Source: Lingula anatina (lineage: Eukaryota > Brachiopoda > Lingulata > Lingulida > Lingulidae). Taken from it: a DNA stretch of 64,000 bases. The stretch is from the NCBI RefSeq assembly GCF_001039355.2, contig NW_019774703.1, positions 471,395 through 535,394 on the forward strand, given 5' to 3'. The notes under the pieces are model-generated. The model saw only the letters and a program-made list of their open reading frames with translations. It did not search any database and was not told the DNA's origin. Each line of letters opens with the position of its first letter. Within the stretch, counting starts at the first letter, position 1. This document shows, piece after piece, positions 1 through 11,485 of this stretch. The translations under genes were made by a program, and so were the position numbers.

Positions 1-102
1 AATGCGTACACAACTTTTAAAAATGAAAAGTGCACACTTGCTGCTTTAGATTACAAACAAAGACAAGGGCTTTTACTTGTGAATGCAATTGCACAGGTGC
101 AA

Positions 103-105
<3 letters not shown>

Positions 106-139
<34 letters not shown>
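106..139. repeat. (CT)n microsatellite
   Basis: About 17 uninterrupted CT units within the intron upstream of the first PGC-1-family exon. Positions 1-269 otherwise show no coding signal and are read as intron. Confidence 0.95.
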
Positions 140-141
<2 letters not shown>

Positions 142-269
142 AAGTGGATGTTCAGTCCAATAATGTATTGAAGTAGTCAGTATTGACTTAATATCTACAT
201 TCAATCATAGAACAGTTATGTTTAGTTATGTTTTTGAACTCCAGCTTAATAGTAATTTTTCTTTTCAAG

Positions 270-1110
270 CGACAACTATGGCTTTGTGACATTTGCCTAC
301 ACCTGTGATGCTTATGCTGCCATTGAAAGTGAGTATATACATATTATTTTTTTCAGTGACACCTGCAATTCATTTCATTCAAATATGTTTTGACAACATT
401 ACTGCAATGTTTTGTCTAATGTCCATCAAAAAATGGATTTGTTATAAAAATATGGTAGTGCTCCTTTTTTATTTGGATTTGGTCAGCTCCATAAGTTTTA
501 GAAATGTTGGATTTTATTTTTTAAATCGAAGAAATAACATAAAAAGTTTATTAAATCTAAGTTGCAAGACGTGGATAAAAAGAACTTTTATTGTGCACAG
601 TGAAATAAAGAATGGATGATGCTAGGCCTGTTACTTGCCAATTATAAAATTTTTTTTATGTATAAGCACGCTGTAATGCATGTTTGAACGGTTTTATAAA
701 TACAGTTTTTAATGTACTTTTAGAGGGAAACCGCATCAGAGGTGAACCAATTTTTGACCTTTGTTTTGGAGGAAGACGAGAATTTTGCAAAAACAGCTAT
801 GCTGATCTTGGTAGGTTGCATGAAATTTTCTTTTGCATTTTAAGATCAAAAAAGAAAATATGGTACAAATGTCAAGAACCAAGTGACACAATCTCTCATA
901 ACAGATTTATTTTGACACTTAAAAAAAATTCCAATAGCTGTTTTTAGATAGAGATTATGGATTTCAACTTAAGTTGCCTCTTTTTCAGACGGAAACAAAG
1001 AAGTTGAGGAGGAATTCCTTCCCTTCAATCAACCTCCAGTTGGTGGTGACTTGGACTTTGATTCTCTCCTTCAACAAGCAAAGATAGCAATTAAAAAAAA
1101 TAAAAAGTAA
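270..1110 (+). CDS. PGC-1-family transcriptional coactivator, C-terminal exons (partial)
   Basis: Three exons, 270-328, 724-810 and 989-1110 (TAA stop), with phase-compatible GT/AG junctions. They give the C-terminal RNA-recognition motif and tail of a PPARGC1A/B/PPRC1-type coactivator. Residues DNYGFVTFAYTCDAYAAIE (RNP1-like YGFVTF) are followed by IFDLCFGGRREFCKNSYADL and then by the acidic DLDFDSLLQQAKIAIKKNKK tail. This order (RRM, SNYADLD, then LDFDSLLKEAQ) is characteristic of PGC-1 proteins, which bind nuclear receptors and NRF1 in the nucleus and drive mitochondrial gene expression. The activation domain and RS region lie upstream of the window. Invertebrates usually have one member, so assignment among PGC-1alpha, PGC-1beta and PRC is not attempted. 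The family call is secure. Confidence 0.9.
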
Positions 1111-1463
1111 ACTTGTCAGATACAGAGAAAATTAACGTCTCACTGTAGATGGGGTTAAAATCGGTTCTTTATGATAGTACACGTGGAGTTTTGTTAAGAC
1201 CAGTGTGGTGGGAAATGTTTGAAGTGAACTGATATATGAAATTGTTTATGTAACATTGCTTGTTATTAAATCTTGTGCAATAGTTTGTCTTGTGGGTTTC
1301 TAGAGAAAACTGCTTTGTCATATTTTTTGATATATTTCATTTACAGATTGAATAACAATTATTGTGGATACTTTGTGTTAATGCTAGAATTTTTTCACAT
1401 GTGCCTAAAGAGTTGTATTTATTATGGTAAACTTGTCAAATTGGGCCTTTAAAAATTTTGGTT

Positions 1464-1469
1464 AATAAA
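1464..1469 (+). terminator. AATAAA polyadenylation signal of the PGC-1-family gene
   Basis: The AATAAA hexamer lies about 355 bases after the stop codon. It is the best candidate for the 3' end of the coactivator transcript. No 3' read evidence is available. Confidence 0.5.
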
Positions 1470-2394
1470 GTGTCTTTCCTGGAAGATCATAATATTGTTT
1501 ACTTTCTAATGAAAAAGTTGAATGGTAAATTTCGGAGTTTGCCAATTATTTTGTGATTTATTTCTTTCAACCAAAAGCTAATACACCAAATTTGTGACAG
1601 TACTGAGCAAAGAAAAATGTTTTGTGCTTTATTTTGTCCTGAGGTTGGAAGAGGGCCAGGCTGAGGAACCAGCACTTGAAATATCAAAATTGTGTTGGGG
1701 ATATTGCTACAGACTGCCATGATGTACTAAATGGCATAGAGCAAATAAGTGTTGTGTCTTGAAGGTTTATGGATCCATATTGCCTTGGGTTTGTAACTTA
1801 TAAAATATTGATAAATTGATTTCCCTGGCACCTGTAATATCAAACGCATCCAGTTCTCCAAGGGTTTATCATCGTTTCACAAGGCACCTGTTATGTCTAA
1901 TTTGGAACTGATTTTAGAGCCCTGCCCCTTTTGGTTATCACCCACTGATAATTTCCTAGTATGTGTGTAAATACTCTGATAAAATTGTATCTATTCAGAA
2001 AAATGGTTACTTGTTTGTTTGGACAAGGATGTGCTTCTCAGAAAAATTAAAGTTTGAGCATGACCTACTTCTATTACTTGCACAAACTGAAGCATCCATA
2101 TGAAAACAGTAAATCTTTTGATAGTTTACAAAGCAAAAACTAAGAAAAACGATATTCAAGGATGTTGACACTTCCACAAAGTTAATTTAATGAATGTTTA
2201 AAACGTGGCTCATCAAGACTTGATAACAATTTGTTTTGCTCATTGTTAAAGCCCTATGTCAGCAATCTAATCTAAAGGTAGTACCTGATGTACCTGACAA
2301 TAAGCTACAATGGAATTTGTGACCCAGTTGGGTGTTGAAATCTGCAATCAAAGGTGGTTGAAAGTCCAGCTGCCTGACTGACACAGTGGTAGAC

Positions 2395-5300
2395 ATGGTG
2401 TTCTCCTTGAAGTTGATGTTACTTCTCCTGCCAGCTGTGTTGTGTGGTAAAACTGTAGAGGAATGGAAGGGGCGGATCATCTATCAGGTAAATTGTTATA
2501 CACATTGATTGATAGAGATACTGCTTTGATTAAAACATTTTTGCACTAAAAAAGAGAAGGCAGTAAGATTAATAGGGATTGCCATTGCACAATCGGTGAT
2601 AGTTTTTCATGTTTTCACATCAATTTGAAAGTTACATATTTTCAAAAAAGTGTGAAATCAAAGCTGAAAACAAAGAATATTTGTTTTTTAACACTTGGAC
2701 AAATCGGACAAACCAAGGTACCTGTATACTGGAAGACATTTTCTAAGGTACTTGAAATGTGAATGTGTAGACCAAGTCCTATTTCGATCTGCTGTTTTAT
2801 TCCCAGATCCTAACAGACCGTTTTTCTCCTCATGGACCCACTCCCAGCACTCCTTGCACAGCTTTGCGTAGTTACTGTGGAGGAAAATTCAAAGGAATAC
2901 AGCAGAGGCTGGACTACATCAAGGGCCTTGGTATATATTGTATTATACAGTCATGTTACAAAGACAGTATTCATTTTGGGTGTGCTAGAACATTTTAACA
3001 TGTATATTTAAGTATGATAAAACAGATCAGCATCTCTGTACGAGGTACACATACTGGTACTTTGTTAAAACTGTAGACTGCAAGATACTGTATATGTTAG
3101 GGAACCATATTTCTCTGCATGAAAATTTAGGTCTTGGGCAAAGAAATGCAAATTTTAAATTTTACTTGTAGGTGCCAATGCTATATGGATATCACCCATA
3201 GTGCTGAACACACCAGGAGGTTTCCATGGTTACTGGGCAAAGAATATTTATGAAATTAACCCAGAATTTGGCACCAAGCAGGACCTGAAGGATTTGATCA
3301 AGGCTTGTCATGACAAAGATATTTGGGTTATGGTGGATGTGTAAGTACTTGAAACAGTCCGCAACAGAAGTAACATTCTTTCATACATAAATCTAACCCA
3401 TGGAAACTTGGCCCATGTAGTGATGATGGTGTATATATGTTTTGTTACTGATGTTTCTCTTTGGAAAAGTCAGTGATGCATGGGGAATATTGACATTATA
3501 TTATTTATTTTAGGGTTCCCAACCACATGGGGTACAATGATGGCTGTTTCTGGAATAATCCTTGCACACCAACAAAACTGAATAACTTCACTGGATTTGT
3601 ACCTTTTGACAAACCTGAGTACTACCACCAGTATTGTGAAATTATGGACTGGAATAACCAAACAGAGGTAAGGAGCACAATATGTAGTATAAAGGGTAGG
3701 TTAAGTATAGTCATATTATTGTAAAAGATTACTGCAAAAGAAAAATGTTAAGAATGATTTAAAATACAAATTCCATTGTTTTTTTCTTTTGTACTTGCAA
3801 TGCCAAACATCTCATTTATGTATGTACCCACTACTTGGAAGATTATTCTGTCCCTTCAATAGGTTGAATTCTGCCGGTTGGCCCATCTCCCTGACTTATC
3901 CCAAGAGAATGACATTGTAAAAAGATTATTACTTGACTGGATTGGAAATTTGACCATCAACTATGACATAGATGGATACAGAATTGATACCCTAAAATTG
4001 GTAGGTGTATTGATTTTTACTAGTAATCATATAATCTGTTGGTCACTGTATGTTAAATTTGACTAAATTGAAAGGATCTCATATGAATTGACAGATGTGT
4101 GAGAGAAAAGTTCCTATTACAAGTAATTACTATTTGGCACAAGCTGGGAAGTTTTTCCTAGCCATATATGTTAGCTTGTGGCTAACTTGAGTCGATGGAG
4201 AAATCAGATGAAGGCCTACAATCAAATTGGTTGCAAGCTTAAGTATGGCGAGGAAAATTTTCCAAACTTGTGTAAATAGTAATTGTATTTATAAATACCA
4301 AGCAAAAAGTCGTATTGCAGGAAATAAAGGTTTTTATATTTTAATATCTCATTCTCAAGGTACCAAAATGGTTCTGGAGTGAGTTTCAGGCCCGTGCAGG
4401 AGCATACTGCATTGGTGAAGCAACTGGTTCAGACCCACAGTATGTGGCAGGCTATCAGGACTCTGTAGATGGTTTACTCAACTTTCCTATGTATAATGCC
4501 CTGAGAGATGTATTCAATGAAAATAAAAGTATCAGGAACCTCACAAAAAAGATACAAGAACAGGTGTGTCTCATTGAGATGTGTGTGATTGAATTTGAAG
4601 TATAAGGGAAATTGTTAAGTGCTTATTGAATTACTTCCACAGTTTTGTTACAGATTAGTTACAGAATTTTTTTAATGAAAAAATGTTTCCTTAATTTTTA
4701 AGATGTCCTTGAAATGTCAGAAAATTTGTATCACAAAACATGTATACTGTCCTTAATCTTTGAAGAGTCTTTTAAAATGTTAAATTATACTTCTAGCAGC
4801 CACTCATCAGTCAATTTGTTTTCTTTTTTAGCGCAGATATTTCAAGGAGCTGTCCCGTCATGGTCTTTTCCTTGATAATCATGACCAGAGACGATTTCTT
4901 AACTGGACAAGTGATTACACCGTACTTAAAAATGCTCTGACTTATGTCATTCTCGGTGAGGTATGGCTAAATTTCTTTTAAAAAGTATGAATTCATAAGT
5001 ACATTGTCCCAACAATTAAATATGAATTAAATTGAATATTATTTGAATTCTAAATTTTAACAAGGAATTTATGAAATGCAGAAAAAAATGACACTTAATG
5101 CATTGTAAATCTATCAATGTTTTTATAGGGAATACCTATAATTTATTATGGCACTGAACAAGGCTTCAGTGGAGGGCATGACCCAAATGACCGGGAGTCA
5201 CTGTGGCCATATTACAGTACTCAGTCAGATATATACAAGGTTAGTACTTTAATTTAATATTCCAAATTCAATATACCAAGTTCAGTAGTTTCAGTAAAAA

Positions 5301-7053
5301 ATACCCTTGTTCTATGATGAAAGAAAATCCTGTGAATAAGATGAAGCCCAAAGTATCAGAAAATAACCAAATATATGTGAAATGAACTCACTATGCCCTC
5401 ATTTTTATTCATTGGTAATTGATATTGTATAATCATACATTTTTTTCTTTGAAACAGTTTATTGCTGGATTGACCAAATTGCGCCTGTCTCACCTATCAC
5501 ATTTTGTCTCTGGTGGACAGAGAGAGATGGCAGCAAATGATGACTTTTTTGTTTTCACAAGGGGAAAGGAAAATCAGGTAAAAATGTAGTATGTATGTTC
5601 ATTATTTTTAAAGATTCTAGAAATATACAATTAGTAATGTTAATTACAAATTATTCAAAATAACAAAAGAAATTTGGGATGCAATTATAACTAACTTACA
5701 AAATTTGATAAAAGAAGTCTGATGTATCAGTCATTTTAATATATATACAAAATGCATTTTTAACTTGCAAATAATATTACTGAAAGAGAATTTATGAAAA
5801 ATTATGCCAATTTATCAATATTTAAATCACATATTTTATAAACCACATATTTTCAATTTAATTCTTTTCATTTCTAGTTTCTAGTTGTTTTAACCAACAG
5901 AGGCAATACCTCAGGTACTCTGGAGTGGAATGTGCAAGTACCAGTGCTGAAAGCTGAAACAGGTAAGTTACTTGTATATTTGGATATTTAACTTAAGTTT
6001 TTCTCATAATGGACTTTTCAAAAATAATTTTTAATTGTTTTATTAACTTAAAGGTGACTTAATGAAAAGTTTGTCATTCTATTTGTTTTATCATGAAATC
6101 TAGTAATTTTGGAAATATTTTCCTTTTTTACAGTCTACAAAAACTTTTTTGATGAAACAGACACTGTAACTGTGGACAACGGAACTTTAAAACTAAAACT
6201 TACGGGAGGACTTCCCAAAGTATTCCTTGCAGTTCAGACACCAACTTCAAAAGCAGAGAGGTCCTCAGGTATATGTAATGTAAAAATATAAATTTCAATC
6301 GTTTTTCAATCAAGACCTATTTTTTTTTTTAATGATGGAATAGTGCTGAATACTTTTTAGACTATACAAATGGTCTTTTCATGAAATGATGGAGTACTGA
6401 TTTTATATTCTTTGAAAAACCATTTTGATGTCAGGGACTGCACAAACAGATATGCAACACAGCCCTTAGCTCTTTTATAATTGAACAATCAAATTAAACT
6501 GTAAAGATTATATTATTGGTGCAGATCGGCACCATGAACTAAGTCAGATTTTAATCAATGCTATATTAATTTGATAAGGTATACGATGAACTCATTTTGA
6601 CAATTGATAGAGAGATTTTAGATTTGAAGAAGTCATAGCAACATATTGTGGCAAGTCAACATATAATAGGTGTGCATAATCAGGTGAAAAGGGACAACAA
6701 ATCCAAGTTATTTAATCAAACTGATAATATCTCTGCCTTATAAAATTGTTTGATTGAAATTGATGGTCATTAGAAGTACATATCAATAGAAGAATAAGGC
6801 CCTGTTGAAAATTATGCATTCATTTCATTCTAATACCCAGCGGAAATTCTGCATGCATGGTGGATGTTTAATTTAACTGATTTTACACACAAAGAAGTAA
6901 AAGACATTCCAAATCCATTCACTACAATCATATATACTAAAAAAGTATTCATCGTAATAGTACCTAATCTACTTAATCTTTCCTTATGAAGGTGTGACCT
7001 GGAAACTGGTATTTGTATGCATTTTGCTTCTCCACCTGCTATCTCTGGAGTGA
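2395..7053 (+). CDS. Alpha-amylase, fungal/Dictyo-type (GH13_1), secreted with a C-terminal anchor signal
   Basis: Complete 12-exon gene: 2395-2487, 2807-2930, 3172-3340, 3514-3667, 3863-4000, 4360-4563, 4832-4960, 5129-5239, 5458-5577, 5878-5962, 6134-6268, 6992-7053 (1524 nt, 507 aa). It opens with a signal peptide (MVFSLKLMLLLLPAVLCG). The four GH13 motifs follow in order: DVVPNHMGY, DGYRIDTLK with nucleophile Asp222, CIGEATG with acid/base Glu246, and FLDNHDQRRF with Asp312. It should therefore be an active endo-1,4-glucanase on starch or glycogen. The motifs resemble Taka-amylase more than the usual animal (GH13_15/24) enzymes. The last exon adds SSG followed by a hydrophobic stretch (VTWKLVFVCILLLHLLSLE) ending at the stop, which looks like a GPI-attachment signal, so the enzyme may sit on the outer cell surface. 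The last exon has a weak polypyrimidine tract and is the least certain part. Family assignment is very secure. Confidence 0.93.
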
Positions 7054-7098
7054 CCTGAGCTGACACAGGCAGCACAGCCAATGGGACCATAGAACTAG

Positions 7099-7373
7099 AC
7101 TGTAAACGATCATGGTGTAGAAAACATGTCTGTAAACTGTCCTAGAGTAGAAAACATGTCAGTAAACTGTCTTGGTGTAGAAAACATAATTGCAATTTGT
7201 CTTGGTGTTGAAAATTTGTCTGTAAACTGTATTTATGAAGAAAATGTCAGTAAACAGTTCTCTTGTAGAAAACATGCCAGAATGCAGCCCTGGCATAAAA
7301 ATATCAAATGTCATATTGTAGACAACATTCATTCTGGCATAAAAATCTCAAATGTCATATTGTAGACAACATT
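7099..7373 (+). repeat. Degenerate ~30-bp minisatellite downstream of the amylase stop
   Basis: About six units of ~30 bp, each with a GTAAACTG core followed by TGGTGTAGAAAACATGT, run from 7099 to about 7280. They are followed by two copies of a ~50-bp unit beginning CTGGCATAAAAAT (about 7291 and 7334). The unit length is a multiple of three, so one frame stays open and reads as a 10-residue repeat, but nothing else supports coding. Probably 3' UTR or just downstream of it. Confidence 0.85.
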
Positions 7374-7376
7374 CTA

Positions 7377-7865
7377 GTTAAACTTACATTTGTAGCAATT
7401 TGATTCCCTGTAACATATATATAAATCACATACTACTACTAGTTTCTTAAAGGACTCAAATAAAGTCCACTTGCTAAAGGATAAATTTCCAAAAGCTTTA
7501 AAACCTTACCTTCTTCAAAATTTTGGTTGAAACCTGGGTTTGAAAATCTCCAAAATGCTTACATTTGCCATCTGCAGCTTCTTATAAAACCTTATGTATA
7601 CCTTAAATTGATTTAACCACTGAAATATTTTTTCTGGAGCATACCGGATGTTGATGTTTCCATTGGAGCTTATAGAAATATGGTTGCTGTTATAATAACT
7701 GGCCGGTCATTTTAAGCTTAAATTATACTTTATTTTATAATTTTTTATCAAAGGCTGAATTCAAATGCAGAGAGGGATAGATAAATGATTAGCAAGTACA
7801 AAAAATTGTCTCTTTTCCAGGAAAGCCCATTTTGATGGGTAAATCTCATGGCATGTACCTTTAAA
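7377..7865 (+). mobile_element. MITE-like element, copy A (TTTAAAGGTACAT ends)
   Basis: The right end reads GGCATGTACCTTTAAA, the reverse complement of the left end of the element at 40447-40833. The interior stretch around 7408-7490 (GATTCCC.GTAACA..., CTACTAGTTTCTTA, AAGGATAAA) matches that element in order. The left end (GTTAAACTTACATTTG) is diverged. There is no coding potential and no clear target duplication. It splits the minisatellite array in two. Confidence 0.55.
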
Positions 7866-8132
7866 TTATGCTATTTGAAAGTTTATGGTGACATTTGGTC
7901 AGGTTAAGTGGCAAAGATTGACTTCATATATGGAACTTAAAAAAGTGTCCTGGCATAAAATTGTCACTGTATATGTGCTGTCATTCGTGAACGTCATTTT
8001 ACCATCATATTCTAGAAAACCTGTTAACATGTTGACTTGATGTAGAAATTAAACTTGCGCTGTTTTAGTGAAGATATATGCTGCCACAAAATGTGTAAAG
8101 GCCAGCTATTTCAGTGTAGAAAATGTTAGTTT

Positions 8133-8227
8133 GTTGTCATGGTGTAAAAAATGTGTTAATTATATATGTTGTCATGGTGTAAAAAATAAAAATTTGTTTG
8201 TATATATGTTGTCATGGTGTAAAAAAT
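8133..8227 (+). repeat. Three copies of a 20-bp GTTGTCATGGTGTAAAAAAT repeat
   Basis: Copies at 8133-8152, 8168-8187 and 8208-8227 are separated by AT-rich spacers. The CATGGTGTA.AAAAA core is the same as in the 7099-7280 array, so both are read as parts of one array interrupted by the element at 7377-7865. Confidence 0.8.
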
Positions 8228-8876
8228 GGAAATAGAAGTAAAAACACAACAACATTCTTATAAGGCAAAAAATTATTTTCTTGTCAGAAAAAAATTTAAA
8301 GGTGGTGTAAGTGACAGTGCATGTTTTATGTTTCCTTTTTTTCTAATAAACACTCAGTCTAGATCCCCACAATTCATGTAACATGCCTTGAATGCTATGC
8401 GAAGTAGTTAATTATTTCAACTTTTGCTCAGTTAAAATTTGTGGAAAAAAATTTTTTTGAGGATGAAGGTGGATGAGAGATGGGTATTAAGTTAATAGTA
8501 ATGATTACTCACTGACAATTAAGGGGGCTGTTATATGGGTACTGTTAACTACAGAGATCAATACATGTAGCTGTATACTTCAAATGTGTGCATGTACTAT
8601 ATATTAACACAAGTGGATGATAAAAATTGTTCATTTAGTTATATTTATATCATATGGCCTGGTGTCCAATGAAACTGTCAACTACCTTCTACTAACATGC
8701 ATAAACACTACAGGGGTAGTGGGCCACCAAGGGCACATGTGTCATGGTGAAATTCCTGAATTTTACTTTATTACTTGAGTGCAAAAAATACAGTCAACAT
8801 AAAGGTTTTTTAATTCCTGTGCTGCACTGCTGGCTCTGACGCCATCTTGCCAACTTTGCCCAAAAGATCCCCCCCT

Positions 8877-8880
<4 letters not shown>

Positions 8881-8913
<33 letters not shown>
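8881..8913. repeat. (CA)16 microsatellite
   Basis: Perfect CA dinucleotide run following a short C-rich tract. Confidence 0.97.
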
Positions 8914-8915
<2 letters not shown>

Positions 8916-11452
8916 TCCAAATGCTGACCAAAAACCAAAAAAAAAAAAGTTGGCAAGGTTTCAAGCTCTTGGCAACTAGAAAGATATATATTTTCCTTTT
9001 TTCTTTTTGGTCTTATTAGTGAAAGGGTGTATTAAGGATGAGTAAGAAACTTAATTCCAAATTCTCAGAATAAGCTTATTTAACTTTTCTAAGAATTGTA
9101 CTTTGATGAAATTGAATGCCCATTATTACTTTGTCTGTATGTAGTATGCTACAATAAAGTGTTGGAAAAAAAAGCAAATTAACCATTAAAAAATTATAAA
9201 CACTTCTTTTATATGTGTGAATATAAAACCATTACCAGAGTTTGTTTTTTTGATGTTGCCTGCTAGGCATGTAAAGCTAACCCCATTTTTTTTCAGATCA
9301 TCTAAAAACATAAATCTGATTACCTTATTTTGAAAGGTTTCTTACATTGTCATTATTAACAGGAGTTTTGCTGAGATAAACCCTGTTCACCAGATAAGCT
9401 AAATTATCTCTTTCAAGTTGCTGTGGCCATCCATAAGACTTGAATACAGCTCAGTTTCAGAAATAGCATTTTTGAGTTTTTTTTGCTGCGTGCCTATTTT
9501 TTTAAAAGTTTTTTTTCAGTCTCGTTTAATTTGGCTTGTCAACAAAATATAATGAATCCTTCATCTTTCTTCAACGTTTTGACATGGCATTGATACCCAG
9601 AAACTAAAAAAAAAAAACTTGCCATTATTCTAAAAAAAATGAAAAATTATATTGGGTTTTAATATCCATTTCAGCTCAAACCGAATTTAGCAATTGAAAA
9701 AAACAAAACAAATAAGTTGCTTACCACAAATGTTTTAAATCTATGTCCAACTTATATCAAAGGCAAATATCAAAATCCTTTGAGCTTAATTCATCTTCAT
9801 TATGGATATTTCTTTTTTAAGTATAATTATAAAGTTGCTCCATTCATAGATGTTGTAAGTTTAGGAACATGGCCTTGGATAAAAAGCCAAATATACTTAT
9901 TTTTAACAAAAGGTATTTATAGCCTTGTCTTCTAATAAACAAAATCTCCATTTTATAGATGAGCTGTAAATTATGATAAGCATTGCAGAATTTGACCAGA
10001 TAAGTCAGGTCACAGAAATCCATAGCAGAATGAAATCAGAGTATTTCGATCATATCGTTACCATCTGAGGTTTCCCCTTGGGTCGCTTTCGACATTGTTT
10101 TCTCATAAATCATATATCAGTCAGACAACATACCAAGTGAAATGTTGTCAAGTTACATCCTTTTATATCAAATTTTATTCTTTGAAATTTGGCACTTATT
10201 TCTGATAGTTTGGGTCTGAAATTTCATGAATGAATACTTAGTATTACTGATTAAAACATAATAAAAGAGGTATTTCGTTTCTTCTTATTTTGATAAATCT
10301 AGCAATGAATTACCTTGGTTCCTTTGGTTGAAGAATTATTTTTTGTGTAGGCAATTTTATTCTCTATAGACTTGCAAAATGTACAATTCTTTTTTAAATG
10401 TTTTGTTTTAGGTACATATTACTTTTTTAACGTTGTGCATTGGTGCTATGAATATATCATTTTTAGTTTATAAAGAAACCGAGGTCAAATTCAGGACAAG
10501 GATTGTCGTCAGGGAAATGATGAATTATTCTAACAGCTCTCTGCGAATGTTTTCACATTAAGTTATCGGTAATGACCTTTAGAACAGAAAAAATCACTTT
10601 GACCTTATTTGTTCGATTCCTACGTGGCCTCATATTGACCTGCTTCCCTCTCACCTCAGCTGCCCCAGCAGCCTTACAGTATATGTGACCTGACCGTAAG
10701 TTCCAGCGGTAAACACAGACTTTAGCTACTTTCATAATTCCTGGTTTTAAAATTTTACCTTTAAATTTCCTTTTCTTTTTTATTTCATGCATGTGTTTTG
10801 ACTGATGTAAAATACAATATTCTTTTCATAAACTCCCCCCCCCCCCCCCAGTAAGGTTTTAAAGAAAACCATTGAATTCAGTAAACACCACTTTTGCAGT
10901 TGTGCTATTTTAAAAGAAGAAAATAGTAATTATAATAATAATACCTATGTAAAACATTTAGTCTGATTTCAATTCATAAAGGGTCACAAGTTTCGAAGAT
11001 AAAATTAAAGAATTGGTAGAAAATCAGCTATAAGACATTAATCAAAATGGCCATTACTGATGTAGGTTTCAGGCAGCCTCATCTGGAATTTCCCCAGATT
11101 ACACAGGGAAATGGTCTGAAGGAAGTGCAGGGATGATGGTTGTTTGATTCTAGATTCTGGCATCATTTTTCATCCTCTGACTACATCCTTCATCTTGTAT
11201 TGGATATTTATTTGTTCATTACCCTGTAGATATAAAAAAAATTGTAGACCTCCACTTTCCCTGACAAAAATCACTGCAGCTATTTTTCAGTAAGCTCCGC
11301 TGAAATTAATGTCATACTTTGATATTTTGCTCAAATTATTAACCAGATAAAATTTTCAAACCATTGACTTATTGAGTCCAAAAATCCAAAAATGAAGGAA
11401 CTGAATCTTTATTTTAATAATAATCAATTACAAAACAACTTAATCTTAAAAG

Positions 11453-11453
<1 letters not shown>

Positions 11454-11484
<31 letters not shown>
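11454..11484. repeat. (ATT)n microsatellite
   Basis: About ten ATT units in non-coding DNA. Confidence 0.95.

Positions 11485-11485
<1 letters not shown>

Noticed and set aside
7126-7365. 79-aa ORF with a 10-residue repeat (MSVNC..VEN)
   Set aside because: The frame is open only because the minisatellite period is a multiple of three. It lies downstream of the amylase stop and has no homology.
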